DNA of 33,727 nucleotides from JAMBLL01 sp036985935 (lineage in GTDB: Bacteria > Actinomycetota > Acidimicrobiia > Spongiisociales > UBA5794): assembly GCA_036985935.1 (NCBI GenBank), contig BTQP01000003.1, forward strand, positions 1 through 33,727, in the 5' to 3' direction. The translations under genes were made by a program, and so were the position numbers. The notes under the pieces are model-generated. The model saw nothing but the letters and a program-made list of their open reading frames with translations. It had not been told where the DNA came from and searched no databases. Below are positions 1-7,008 of this stretch, piece by piece; the stretch's first letter is position 1; every line of letters begins with the position of its first letter.

Positions 1-1
1 T

Positions 2-121
2 CTCGATCTCTTCGGCCTGCGTGTAGAGACCCCGGACGAACTCACCGCAGGAATGAAGGCGCTGTTCGCCCACGAGGGCCCGGGTCTCCTGGAGATCCAC
101 AGCTCACGGCTGCAGTATTGA
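2..121 (+). CDS. C-terminal end of a thiamine-diphosphate-dependent enzyme (partial)
   Basis: The first 121 bases carry the last 39 codons of a rightward gene that begins outside the window and stops with TGA at 119-121. The visible tail has the pattern FGLRVETPDEL, then a short helix, then GPGLLEIHS. This is the usual end of the C-terminal pyrophosphate-binding domain of acetolactate-synthase-like ThDP enzymes, where a 'G.rv.tp.eL..al' helix is followed by 'gp.LlEv'. That assignment rests on pattern memory of a short piece. The substrate cannot be told: acetolactate synthase, a benzoylformate-decarboxylase relative and similar enzymes all remain possible. The gene converges on icmF, with a hairpin between them. 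Confidence 0.5.
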   Translation, partial: LDLFGLRVETPDELTAGMKALFAHEGPGLLEIHSSRLQY

Positions 122-143
122 CGCCTTGGCGGTACCAAGTACC

Positions 144-162
144 GGCGGGGCTTCGCTCCGCC
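144..162. terminator. Hairpin between convergent genes, probable bidirectional terminator
   Basis: GGCGGGGC at 144-151 pairs with GCTCCGCC at 155-162 around a TTC loop. All eight pairs form, one of them G-U. It sits between the stop of the rightward gene (121) and the stop of leftward icmF (163). No T-run follows on either strand, so the terminator call rests on position and stem strength. A second, weaker inverted repeat (CTTGG 125-129 / CCAAG 135-139) lies just beside it. Confidence 0.5.
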
Positions 163-3100
163 TCACATATTCCTTCGGTAGCGGCCGCCTACCTGGAATA
201 ATGCGTCCGAGAGCTGGCCGAGGGAGCACTCGCGTGTGGCTTCGAGCAGCTCCGCGAACACGTTGCCACCGCTGAGGGCAACCGCCTGGAGATCTGCAAG
301 GGAGGCGTCGGTGCGTGCGGGGTCCCGTTCATGCAACGCCCTGAGGTCATTGATGATCTGATTCTTGTCCCCGTCGGTGGATCGGATGACCTCGTCCGGA
401 CGAACGAACGGGGAGCCCTCCGGCGAGAGAAAAGTGTTCACGCCGATAATCTCGAGCTCGCCCGAGTCCTTGCGACGCTCGTACTTCAGGCTCTCCTCCT
501 GGATCTTGGAACGCTGGTACATCGTCTCCATCGCTCCGAGAACACCACCACGGTCTGTGAGACGATCGAACTCCACAAGGACGGCCTCCTCGACGCGGTC
601 TGTGAGTTCCTCGATGATGCTTGACCCTTGCAGCGGGTTCTCGTTCCTCGTCAGGCCCAGTTCCTTGTTGATGATGAGCTGGATAGCAAGGGCTCTTCGC
701 ACCGAGGCTTCCGTCGGTGTTGTGATCGCCTCATCGAACGCGTTCGTGTGAAGGGAATTGGTGTTGTCGTTTATGCCGTAGAGCGCCTGGAGCGTCGTAC
801 GTATGTCGTTGAACTCGATCTCCTGGGCATGCAAGGAGCGGCCCGACGTCTGGATGTGATACTTCAGCTTCTGCGACCGCTCAGATGCCCCGTAGCGCTC
901 ACGCATGGCCTTGGCCCAGATGCGGCGTGCAACCCTTCCGATCACCGCGTACTCGGGGTCCAGGCCGTTCGAGAAGAAGAAGCTGAGGTTCGGTGCAAAT
1001 TCGTCGATGTCCATGCCTCTCGAAAGGAAGTACTCGACGAAGGTGAACCCGTTGGCGAGCGTGAACGCGAGTTGTGTGATCGGGTTCGCGCCGGCCTCTG
1101 CCATGTGGTACCCAGAGATGGATACCGAGTAGAAGTTCCGAACATCGTTGTCGACGAAATACTGCTGGATGTCGCCCTGCATCGACAGTGCGAATTCTGT
1201 CGAGAAGATGCACGTGTTCTGGGCCTGGTCCTCTTTGAGGATGTCTGCCTGGATGGTGCCACGAACCGTCGAAAGCGTTTCTGCCTTGATCCTGTCGTAC
1301 ACCTCACGCGGAAGGACGTCGAACCCCGTAACACCGAGAAGGAGAAGGCCCGAACCATCATGACCCGGTGGGAGTTCACCGTGGTAACGAGGACGATCTG
1401 CTCCCGAGGCGTCGTACCGCCCGGCGAGAGCCGACTCAACAGTTGCAACGAGGTCGTTGTCGCGGATGTATCTCTCGCAGGCCTGGTCGATCGCGGCGTT
1501 GAAGAAAAAGGCCAGCATCATCGGGGCAGGCCCATTGATCGTCATCGACACCGATGTGGTTGGGTCGAGCAGATCGAAGCCTGAGTACAGCTTCTTTGCA
1601 TCGTCCAGTGTCGGCACCGATACACCCGAGTTACCCACTTTGCCATAGATGTCGGGACGCGGGTCGGGATCGTGGCCGTACAGCGTGACCGAGTCAAACG
1701 CTGTGGAGAGCCTCGTTGAGGGTGGCCCGGCCGCGAGGTAGTGGAACCGGCGGTTCGTCTGTTCTGGTCCGCCTTCGCCTGCGAACATCCGTGTGGGGTC
1801 TTCGCCATGCCGCCTGAACGGAAACACTCCACCGGTGTACGGGAAACGGCCAGGGAGGTTCTCCTGCCGGAGCCACCGAACTCTGTCACCCCATCCAGAG
1901 ATTGTCGGGTGGATCACTCGGGGAAACACCGTTCCCGCAAGACTCTCGACGCTGTTGTCGACCTCGATCGTCCTGCCGCGAACCTCGTAGTCGACGACGC
2001 CTCCTGCGTACCGTGCAGCCTCCGATTCCCAGCTGTCGAGTGCCCTACCGACTTCGTCGCCGATGGCGGTTCGCGCTGCATTCGCTGCTTGTGTCAGATC
2101 GGCATCCGAACCCAACGTCGCGATACGCTCGATGGCCTCGAGGTCGGACGCGGCACTGGCCATGAGCGCAGTGTCCGTGTCGTACGACCGGATCGACTCC
2201 GAGATCTCACTCAAGTAGCGAACGCGACTTCGCGGAATCACCGGCTCGACCTGGTCACGACCATCTCTGTGATCAACGGGCTCGAAGAGGTCTGGTGCCT
2301 TGGCGGCCACTGCATGCATGATCAGTTCGTACAGACGTTGTGTGCCATCGTCGTTGAAGTTCGAAGCGATCGTCGCAACAACGGGGAGGTCTGCGTCTGC
2401 AATGTCGAAGTCTGTCCGGTTGCGTCGTACCTGCTTACGCACATCTCGCAGCGCATCTTCGGCTCCGCGGCGATCCGATTTGTTGATCGCGATAACGTCG
2501 GCGAAGTCCAGCATGTCGATCTTCTCGAGTTGCGTTGCGGCTCCGAACTCCGGGGTCATGACATAGACAGACACATCGGAGGAGTCGACGATTTGCGTGT
2601 CAGATTGCCCGATGCCTGACGTTTCGAGCAAGATCAGGTCGAATCCTGCGGCTTTCGCCACCGCCACAGCATCGCCAACGTATGGCGACATCGAGAGGTT
2701 CGCCTGGCGCGTTGCAAGCGACCGCATGAACACACGATCTCCCCCTACAGAGTTCATGCGGATTCGGTCCCCGAGCAACGCTCCCCCGCTCTTGCGGCGC
2801 GAGGGGTCGACCGAGATGACGGCGATCGACTGGTCAGGGCTGTCTCTGCGAAATCGCAATACGAGTTCGTCAAGAATCGTCGACTTGCCTGATCCACCTG
2901 TGCCGGTAAAGCCGACGACAGGAGTCGCAGAATGGCTGGCGTGATCACGAATGGCCTCGAGAAGGTCTCGTGCTGCGTCGGGATCGTTCTCGGCAAGAGT
3001 GATCGCACGCGACATCGCCGCGTGGTCCGCTTTGAGGACACGGTCGAGCAGGTCGCTACCCGGAGACGGCTGCTGGTGACTTGCATGTGCGAGAAGATCA

Positions 3101-3492
3101 TCGATCATTCCCTGAAGACCCAGTTCCCTGCCGTCGTCCGGCGAGTAGATGCGTGCGACACCCTCTTGTGCGAGTATCTCGCCTTCTTCGGGAAGGATCG
3201 TGCCGCCTCCGCCGCCGAACACGACGATGTCCTCGCCTCCCCCTTCGTTGAGCAACTGCCGCAAGTATCGGAAGAACTCCATATGGCCACCCTGATATGA
3301 AGTGACCGCGACGGCGTGTGCATCCTCCTCGATCGCGGCCTCGGCAATGTCCGCAGCAGAGCGATCGTGACCGAGATGGATCACCTCTGCACCCGACGCC
3401 TGGAGGATCCTGCGCATGATGTTGATAGCTGCATCGTGGCCGTCAAAGAGCGAAGTCGCCGTGACGATGCGAACACGCGGGGCTGAGGTCAT
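163..3492 (-). CDS. icmF: Fused isobutyryl-CoA mutase IcmF (B12-dependent acyl-CoA mutase with built-in G-protein chaperone)
   Basis: This 1109-residue protein has the three-part IcmF order. First is a B12-binding domain (about 8-135) with DGHD at 17-20, whose His19 is the expected lower cobalt ligand, and SYQGGH at 65-70. Next is a MeaB-like GTPase (about 190-400) with GTGGSGKS at 197-204, DPSRRKSGG and NKSD at 337-340. Last is the mutase barrel (about 540-1109) with GYH at 794-796. The family interconverts isobutyryl-CoA and n-butyryl-CoA using adenosylcobalamin, while the G domain manages cofactor loading. Phe570 (in TRMFAGEG) and Gln758 (in QAQNTC) match the residues that separate IcmF from methylmalonyl-CoA mutase, which has Tyr and Arg. 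The length is normal. It is cytosolic and probably serves branched-chain or short-chain acyl-CoA breakdown. The start is ATG at 3490-3492; no strong ribosome-binding site is seen. Confidence 0.95.
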   Translation of the reverse strand: MTSAPRVRIVTATSLFDGHDAAINIMRRILQASGAEVIHLGHDRSAADIAEAAIEEDAHAVAVTSYQGGHMEFFRYLRQLLNEGGGEDIVVFGGGGGTILPEEGEILAQEGVARIYSPDDGRELGLQGMIDDLLAHASHQQPSPGSDLLDRVLKADHAAMSRAITLAENDPDAARDLLEAIRDHASHSATPVVGFTGTGGSGKSTILDELVLRFRRDSPDQSIAVISVDPSRRKSGGALLGDRIRMNSVGGDRVFMRSLATRQANLSMSPYVGDAVAVAKAAGFDLILLETSGIGQSDTQIVDSSDVSVYVMTPEFGAATQLEKIDMLDFADVIAINKSDRRGAEDALRDVRKQVRRNRTDFDIADADLPVVATIASNFNDDGTQRLYELIMHAVAAKAPDLFEPVDHRDGRDQVEPVIPRSRVRYLSEISESIRSYDTDTALMASAASDLEAIERIATLGSDADLTQAANAARTAIGDEVGRALDSWESEAARYAGGVVDYEVRGRTIEVDNSVESLAGTVFPRVIHPTISGWGDRVRWLRQENLPGRFPYTGGVFPFRRHGEDPTRMFAGEGGPEQTNRRFHYLAAGPPSTRLSTAFDSVTLYGHDPDPRPDIYGKVGNSGVSVPTLDDAKKLYSGFDLLDPTTSVSMTINGPAPMMLAFFFNAAIDQACERYIRDNDLVATVESALAGRYDASGADRPRYHGELPPGHDGSGLLLLGVTGFDVLPREVYDRIKAETLSTVRGTIQADILKEDQAQNTCIFSTEFALSMQGDIQQYFVDNDVRNFYSVSISGYHMAEAGANPITQLAFTLANGFTFVEYFLSRGMDIDEFAPNLSFFFSNGLDPEYAVIGRVARRIWAKAMRERYGASERSQKLKYHIQTSGRSLHAQEIEFNDIRTTLQALYGINDNTNSLHTNAFDEAITTPTEASVRRALAIQLIINKELGLTRNENPLQGSSIIEELTDRVEEAVLVEFDRLTDRGGVLGAMETMYQRSKIQEESLKYERRKDSGELEIIGVNTFLSPEGSPFVRPDEVIRSTDGDKNQIINDLRALHERDPARTDASLADLQAVALSGGNVFAELLEATRECSLGQLSDALFQVGGRYRRNM

Positions 3493-3582
3493 GTGGAGAG
3501 GATAGAGCCTCAGCTGTCAGCCACGTCTGTGCTCGATCAGAACCGACAGCAGCGGTAGTGAATGCGGCATCTCGGACAACTG

Positions 3583-3705
3583 CTACATAGGTGTCGGCTT
3601 GTTGGAGTTGCCCGCTCTCTTGTCCTTTTTGGCCTGACGTTTCTCCTTCAGGCTCTTAGAGGCGGCCTTCTTGCTGCTCTTTCCGCCCTTGTCCTTATTC
3701 GCCAC
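3583..3705 (-). CDS. Small lysine-rich protein, 40 residues, unknown function
   Basis: The frame stays open upstream to 3921, but I chose the GTG at 3703-3705. It has a good ribosome-binding site (TAGGTGAT) just upstream, and the composition changes there from ordinary to strongly basic. The resulting protein reads MANKDKGGKSSKK, then SLKEKRQAKKDKR, then a short polar tail. It contains about 13 Lys and 3 Arg in 40 residues. Short proteins of this style, with a K-S-L-K-E-K-R core, are common in actinobacteria and usually have no known role. The composition suggests nucleic-acid or ribosome contact, which is inference only. It lies 90 bases upstream of icmF on the same strand. The alternative is the longer 112-residue reading. 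Confidence 0.6.
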   Translation of the reverse strand: MANKDKGGKSSKKAASKSLKEKRQAKKDKRAGNSNKPTPM

Positions 3706-3886
3706 AGTTGCATCACCTACCTGATCGGCTGCGATTAGTTTCGACCCCATCATGTCATATTTCGGCATGGCGTGGCCCCAAGGATCGCCGGCATCAGCCC
3801 TCCACCTCATCGATGTTGGGGAGATCACGAGGGCCCCACTGGCAAGGTATGGGCATCCGAGCTGCGCGAGCGCACGTCCTCCTGAG

Positions 3887-4264
3887 TCAGATCCACTGAT
3901 CAGACGCTGCTGTGCGCTCATCGGCTGCTGCGTCTCCAGTGTTCACCAGGCCAGCCGGTTCGAGGAGTAGAACCTCACACTCTTCCTCCGCTTCTGGACG
4001 GTGCTCGACGCCCCGCGGGACTACGAAGAACTCGTCTGGACCGATGACAACGTCTTCCCTCCCCCGCATACGAATGGTCATGTGGCCGGATCGTACGAGA
4101 AAGAACTCATCCGTGTCGTGGTGTGTGTGCCAGACAAACTCTCCCTGGAGTTTGACCGCCTTGAGGTGCATGTCGTTGATCTCGCCAACGATCTTTGGCG
4201 TCCAGTGCTCGTCGAATGCGGCGAACTTCTCGTCGAGGTGAACAACGGTATCGGGTCCGGCCAT
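3887..4264 (-). CDS. Single-domain cupin protein
   Basis: This is a 125-residue protein starting at the ATG at 4262-4264, which has a clear GGAGG ribosome-binding site upstream. The open frame runs on to 4510, but the site fixes this start. Cupin motif 1 is G41-x4-H46-x-H48-x4-E53-x6-G60. Motif 2 contains PRGVEH with His88. These are the four usual metal ligands of a small cupin, so a divalent metal is expected. The C-terminal 25 residues are acidic and Ala-rich. Small cupins of this type include isomerases, dioxygenases and sensors, and the sequence does not say which. It stands alone between rimM and the small basic protein on the same strand. The cupin fold is certain; its function is unknown. 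Confidence 0.85.
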   Translation of the reverse strand: MAGPDTVVHLDEKFAAFDEHWTPKIVGEINDMHLKAVKLQGEFVWHTHHDTDEFFLVRSGHMTIRMRGREDVVIGPDEFFVVPRGVEHRPEAEEECEVLLLEPAGLVNTGDAAADERTAASDQWI

Positions 4265-4370
4265 ATTTCTTCCTCCAGATGCTGCTTCTCTCCATGATTC
4301 TGTCATAGCTGGTTGATGTCGCCAGACCGCCGCTCTGAGATTCGGTGCCTGGAGATCCGCCGGACCTGAA

Positions 4371-4910
4371 CTACTCGATGAGCCCTTCGGGAAGATCAAC
4401 CGTGATTCGCCGTGCGGCGATATCGATGTCGGGAACGAGCTGGGCGACAAGCGGGATTTCTCCGTGCGTCCCGTCAGATGTTTCCACAACGAGTCGATCC
4501 TGTGCGGCACCCGATACGACCTCGGTCACAGCGCCAAGGCGCTTTCCATCTGCATCGAAGACGATGCAGCCGACAAGGTCTTCCACCCACCACTCGTCAC
4601 CGTCGAGCTCACGACGTTCCGATTTGTCCACGACGAACTGGATGCCGACGAGTGCCTCGGCGTCGTTTCGGGTATCGATGCCCGAGAGATGCAGCAAATA
4701 GTCATCACCGGTCATCCGGCGAGAGGCAATCCGCAGGATCCGCCCTGGCTGCTCTCCCGTGGTCAGAGCCACACCTTCTGCAAATCGGCCGGATGCGTCG
4801 TCTACGAGGCCGCGAACGACGACATCCCCACGGATGCCGTGCGCCTTGCGCACGTACCCGATGGGGATGCGATCAGTGTGAGCGTGATCGGATGTCGCTG
4901 ATGAACCCAC
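4371..4910 (-). CDS. rimM: Ribosome maturation factor RimM
   Basis: The protein has 179 residues, normal for RimM. The N-terminal domain has the diagnostic IGYVRKAHGIRGDVVV at about 17-32. The middle and C-terminal half has a PRC-barrel pattern: DGDEWWVEDLVGC, then LGAVTEV, then LVPDIDIAARRITVDLPEGL. RimM binds ribosomal protein S19 and helps mature the 3' head domain of 16S rRNA in the 30S subunit. The start is GTG at 4908-4910, 10 bases after the khpA stop, so it is the last gene of ffh-rpsP-khpA-rimM. Its usual partner trmD does not follow: the next gene on this strand is the cupin, over 100 bases away. Confidence 0.95.
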   Translation of the reverse strand: MGSSATSDHAHTDRIPIGYVRKAHGIRGDVVVRGLVDDASGRFAEGVALTTGEQPGRILRIASRRMTGDDYLLHLSGIDTRNDAEALVGIQFVVDKSERRELDGDEWWVEDLVGCIVFDADGKRLGAVTEVVSGAAQDRLVVETSDGTHGEIPLVAQLVPDIDIAARRITVDLPEGLIE

Positions 4911-4920
4911 GTTGTCAGCG

Positions 4921-5169
4921 TCAGTCGAGGAAGTCGACCTCTACGGAGAGACCCTCTTCGTCGCCCGCTGCGCCCGCAACATTGCGGATCGCCCGTGCGA
5001 CCCTGCCCCGTTTGCCGATAACACGACCCATATCGCTCTTTGCGGTCCGAACCTCTGCAACGACGGCGTCATCACCATCGGCAACGACGTTCACTTCGAT
5101 GGAATCCTGGTCGTCCACGATCTCAGAAACAACGTAGTTGACGACCTTGTCGACGATCTCACCGCTCAT
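4921..5169 (-). CDS. khpA: KH-domain RNA-binding protein KhpA
   Basis: This 82-residue protein is one small KH domain. The helix-turn-helix core reads GRVIGKRGRVARAIR, with the nucleic-acid-binding GxxG loop GKRG at 52-55. It is followed by the final strand LSVEVDFLD. KhpA-type proteins (formerly YlqC) sit between rpsP and rimM in many Gram-positive genomes. They bind RNA, often with KhpB, and affect cell elongation and RNA turnover. The ATG start overlaps the rpsP stop by four bases (5166-5169), so the two are probably translationally coupled. No KhpB gene is in the window. Confidence 0.93.
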   Translation of the reverse strand: MSGEIVDKVVNYVVSEIVDDQDSIEVNVVADGDDAVVAEVRTAKSDMGRVIGKRGRVARAIRNVAGAAGDEEGLSVEVDFLD

Positions 5170-5618
5170 GATTCATCCGAACTGTCTGCGACCTCATCGG
5201 CCGGTGCGGGTACTTCTTCTTCGGGAGCCTCTTCGACGACGTCTTCAACGACGTCTTCGGCAACCTCTTCAACAGCCTCTGCGACGACGTCAGCGACCGC
5301 CTCGACCTTGTCTTCTGCGACAGGCTCGGGGGTGTCCCCAACGGTGTGAATGTCTCCCTTGGCGATTCTGAACTGGGTCCAGGCACCGGAGATCTCAAGC
5401 AGCTTCTGCGCACGCTCGGTTGGCTGAGCACCTGTGTTGAGCCAGTAGAGCGCTCTCTCGTTGTCGATCTTGACGAGCGACGGCTCTTGTTTCGGATCGT
5501 AGATCCCGAGCTGCTCGATGTACTTTCCATCGCGCTGTTTGCGTGAGTCGATCACAACAACGCGGTACGTCGGCTGCTTCTTCTTGCCAAGCCGCGTCAG
5601 GCGGATCTTGACTGCCAT
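5166..5618 (-). CDS. rpsP: 30S ribosomal protein S16 with acidic C-terminal tail
   Basis: Residues 1-88 are a clear S16: MAVKIRLTRLGKKKQPTYRV, then DSRKQRDGKYIEQLGIYDP, then ALYWLNTGAQPTERAQKLL. S16 binds 16S rRNA and helps order 30S assembly. From about residue 94 the protein carries a low-complexity tail of some 55 residues made mostly of Glu, Asp, Val and Ala, encoded by imperfect repeats around GACGTC and CTTC. Actinobacterial S16 proteins often have extra tails, so 150 residues is not alarming, but this one is strongly acidic for a ribosomal protein. The ATG start at 5618 has a GAGGTGA ribosome-binding site embedded in the end of ffh, 4 bases away. It overlaps khpA at its stop. Confidence 0.95.
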   Translation of the reverse strand: MAVKIRLTRLGKKKQPTYRVVVIDSRKQRDGKYIEQLGIYDPKQEPSLVKIDNERALYWLNTGAQPTERAQKLLEISGAWTQFRIAKGDIHTVGDTPEPVAEDKVEAVADVVAEAVEEVAEDVVEDVVEEAPEEEVPAPADEVADSSDES

Positions 5619-5622
5619 CCGG

Positions 5623-6966
5623 TCACCTCTTCTTGTATTGGCGTGGCATGCCCGGCATCTCGAGTCCCGGTATTGGACTCTTTCCCCCGGCCATTGCCTT
5701 CATCATCTTCTGCGCTTGTGCGAACTGTTTGAGAACGCCGTTGACGTCCTGCGGCCGGGTACCTGACCCGGCGGCGATGCGGCGCTTGCGACTGCCGTTG
5801 ATCATCTTCGGGTTGTGGCGTTCCCCCGGGGTCATAGACCTGATAATCGCTTCCACGCGGTCGAGTTGTTTCTCGTCCACCTGGACATCGCGCAGCGCTG
5901 AACCTGCGCCTGGGAGCATACCAACCAGCTGTTGCAATGGTCCCATCTTCTTGAGCTGTTGGAACTGCGCAAGGAAGTCCTCGAGGTCGAACGTCGCGTC
6001 CAACATCTTCTTCGTCGCCCGTTCAGCCTCTTGCTCGTCGAACGTCTCCTCCGCCTTCTCGATCAAGGACATCACGTCGCCCATGCCAAGGATCCGGGAT
6101 GCCATGCGGTCGGGATGAAAGGCATCGAGGTCCCCGATCTTCTCACCGGTTCCTACGAACTTGATCGGCACGCCTGTGACTTCGCGAGCCGAGATCGCTG
6201 CGCCGCCACGGGCGTCGCCGTCGATTTTGGTCATGATCAGTCCAGTGATGTCGGTGTACTCCGAGAAGCCCTGAGCAACGTTGACAGCCTCCTGACCGGT
6301 CATTGCGTCAACAACGAGAAGGGTTTCGTCCGGCGAGGCCACCTTCTTGACCGCTGCGAGCTCCTTCATCAAGTCGGTGTCGACCTGAAGGCGACCCGCA
6401 GTATCGACGATCACCACGTTGGCACTTTCGTCGCGTGCGGCTTTCAGCGAGGACTTGACAACCTTTGCGGCGCTGCTCTTCCTATCGACAAATACCGGGA
6501 CATTGATCGACCTGCCGAGAGTTTCGAGTTGATCGATAGCTGCAGGGCGTTGGAGGTCGGCAGCCACAAGCATTGGGCGCTTGCCCTTGCCCTTGAGATG
6601 TTTTGCGAGTTTCGCTGCGGTTGTCGTTTTGCCCGATCCCTGGAGGCCGACCATCAGGATCACAAGCGGGGGGGCTGCCGGTCGCACAAGGGGAGCTTCC
6701 TTTTCGCCGAGTGTGACGATCAGCTCCTCATGCACAATCTTTACAACTTGCTGACCAGGAGTGAGGCTCTTCGTGACCTCGGCACCAAGTGCGCGCTCCT
6801 TCACCCTGGCAAGAAAAGTCTTGACCACCGCAAGGTTGACATCTGCCTCGAGCAGCGCGATTCGGACGTCGCGAAGCGCCGCATTGATGTCGTCCTCGCT
6901 CAGCCGCCCTTTGCTGCGGAGGCGATCGAACACACCTGCCAAACGATCAGATAGAGAGTCGAACAT
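5623..6966 (-). CDS. ffh: Signal recognition particle protein Ffh
   Basis: This 447-residue protein has the N, G and M domains of Ffh. The G1 loop GLQGSGKTTT is at 107-116, followed by DTAGRLQVD and TKIDGDARGG. The link to the M domain is GMGDVMSLIEKAEE. The M domain has the Met-rich, RNA-binding pattern around the repeated KMxxxMxG near the end. Ffh binds 4.5S-type SRP RNA and signal peptides at the ribosome, and docks on FtsY at the membrane; FtsY is encoded at 14087-15112. The ATG is at 6964-6966 with no strong ribosome-binding site. It heads the ffh-rpsP-khpA-rimM run, 42 bases downstream of the membrane protein gene. The SRP RNA gene is not visible in this window. Confidence 0.97.
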   Translation of the reverse strand: MFDSLSDRLAGVFDRLRSKGRLSEDDINAALRDVRIALLEADVNLAVVKTFLARVKERALGAEVTKSLTPGQQVVKIVHEELIVTLGEKEAPLVRPAAPPLVILMVGLQGSGKTTTAAKLAKHLKGKGKRPMLVAADLQRPAAIDQLETLGRSINVPVFVDRKSSAAKVVKSSLKAARDESANVVIVDTAGRLQVDTDLMKELAAVKKVASPDETLLVVDAMTGQEAVNVAQGFSEYTDITGLIMTKIDGDARGGAAISAREVTGVPIKFVGTGEKIGDLDAFHPDRMASRILGMGDVMSLIEKAEETFDEQEAERATKKMLDATFDLEDFLAQFQQLKKMGPLQQLVGMLPGAGSALRDVQVDEKQLDRVEAIIRSMTPGERHNPKMINGSRKRRIAAGSGTRPQDVNGVLKQFAQAQKMMKAMAGGKSPIPGLEMPGMPRQYKKR

Positions 6967-7008
6967 GGCCAGGAGTGTATGGCCTGGTTGTCGCCACCGG
7001 ATCGCGTT

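Noticed and set aside
628..1584. 318-residue rightward open frame
   Set aside because: It lies fully antisense to icmF and has no family pattern; long shadow frames are expected at this GC content.
3513..3550. GCTGTC / GACAGC pair upstream of icmF as a B12 riboswitch or terminator
   Set aside because: Only six pairs with a 26-base loop, no B12-box, and the gap is too short for a cobalamin riboswitch.
3706..3921. Longer 112-residue reading of the small basic protein
   Set aside because: The extra part has a different composition and overlaps the end of the cupin gene; the internal GTG has a better ribosome-binding site.
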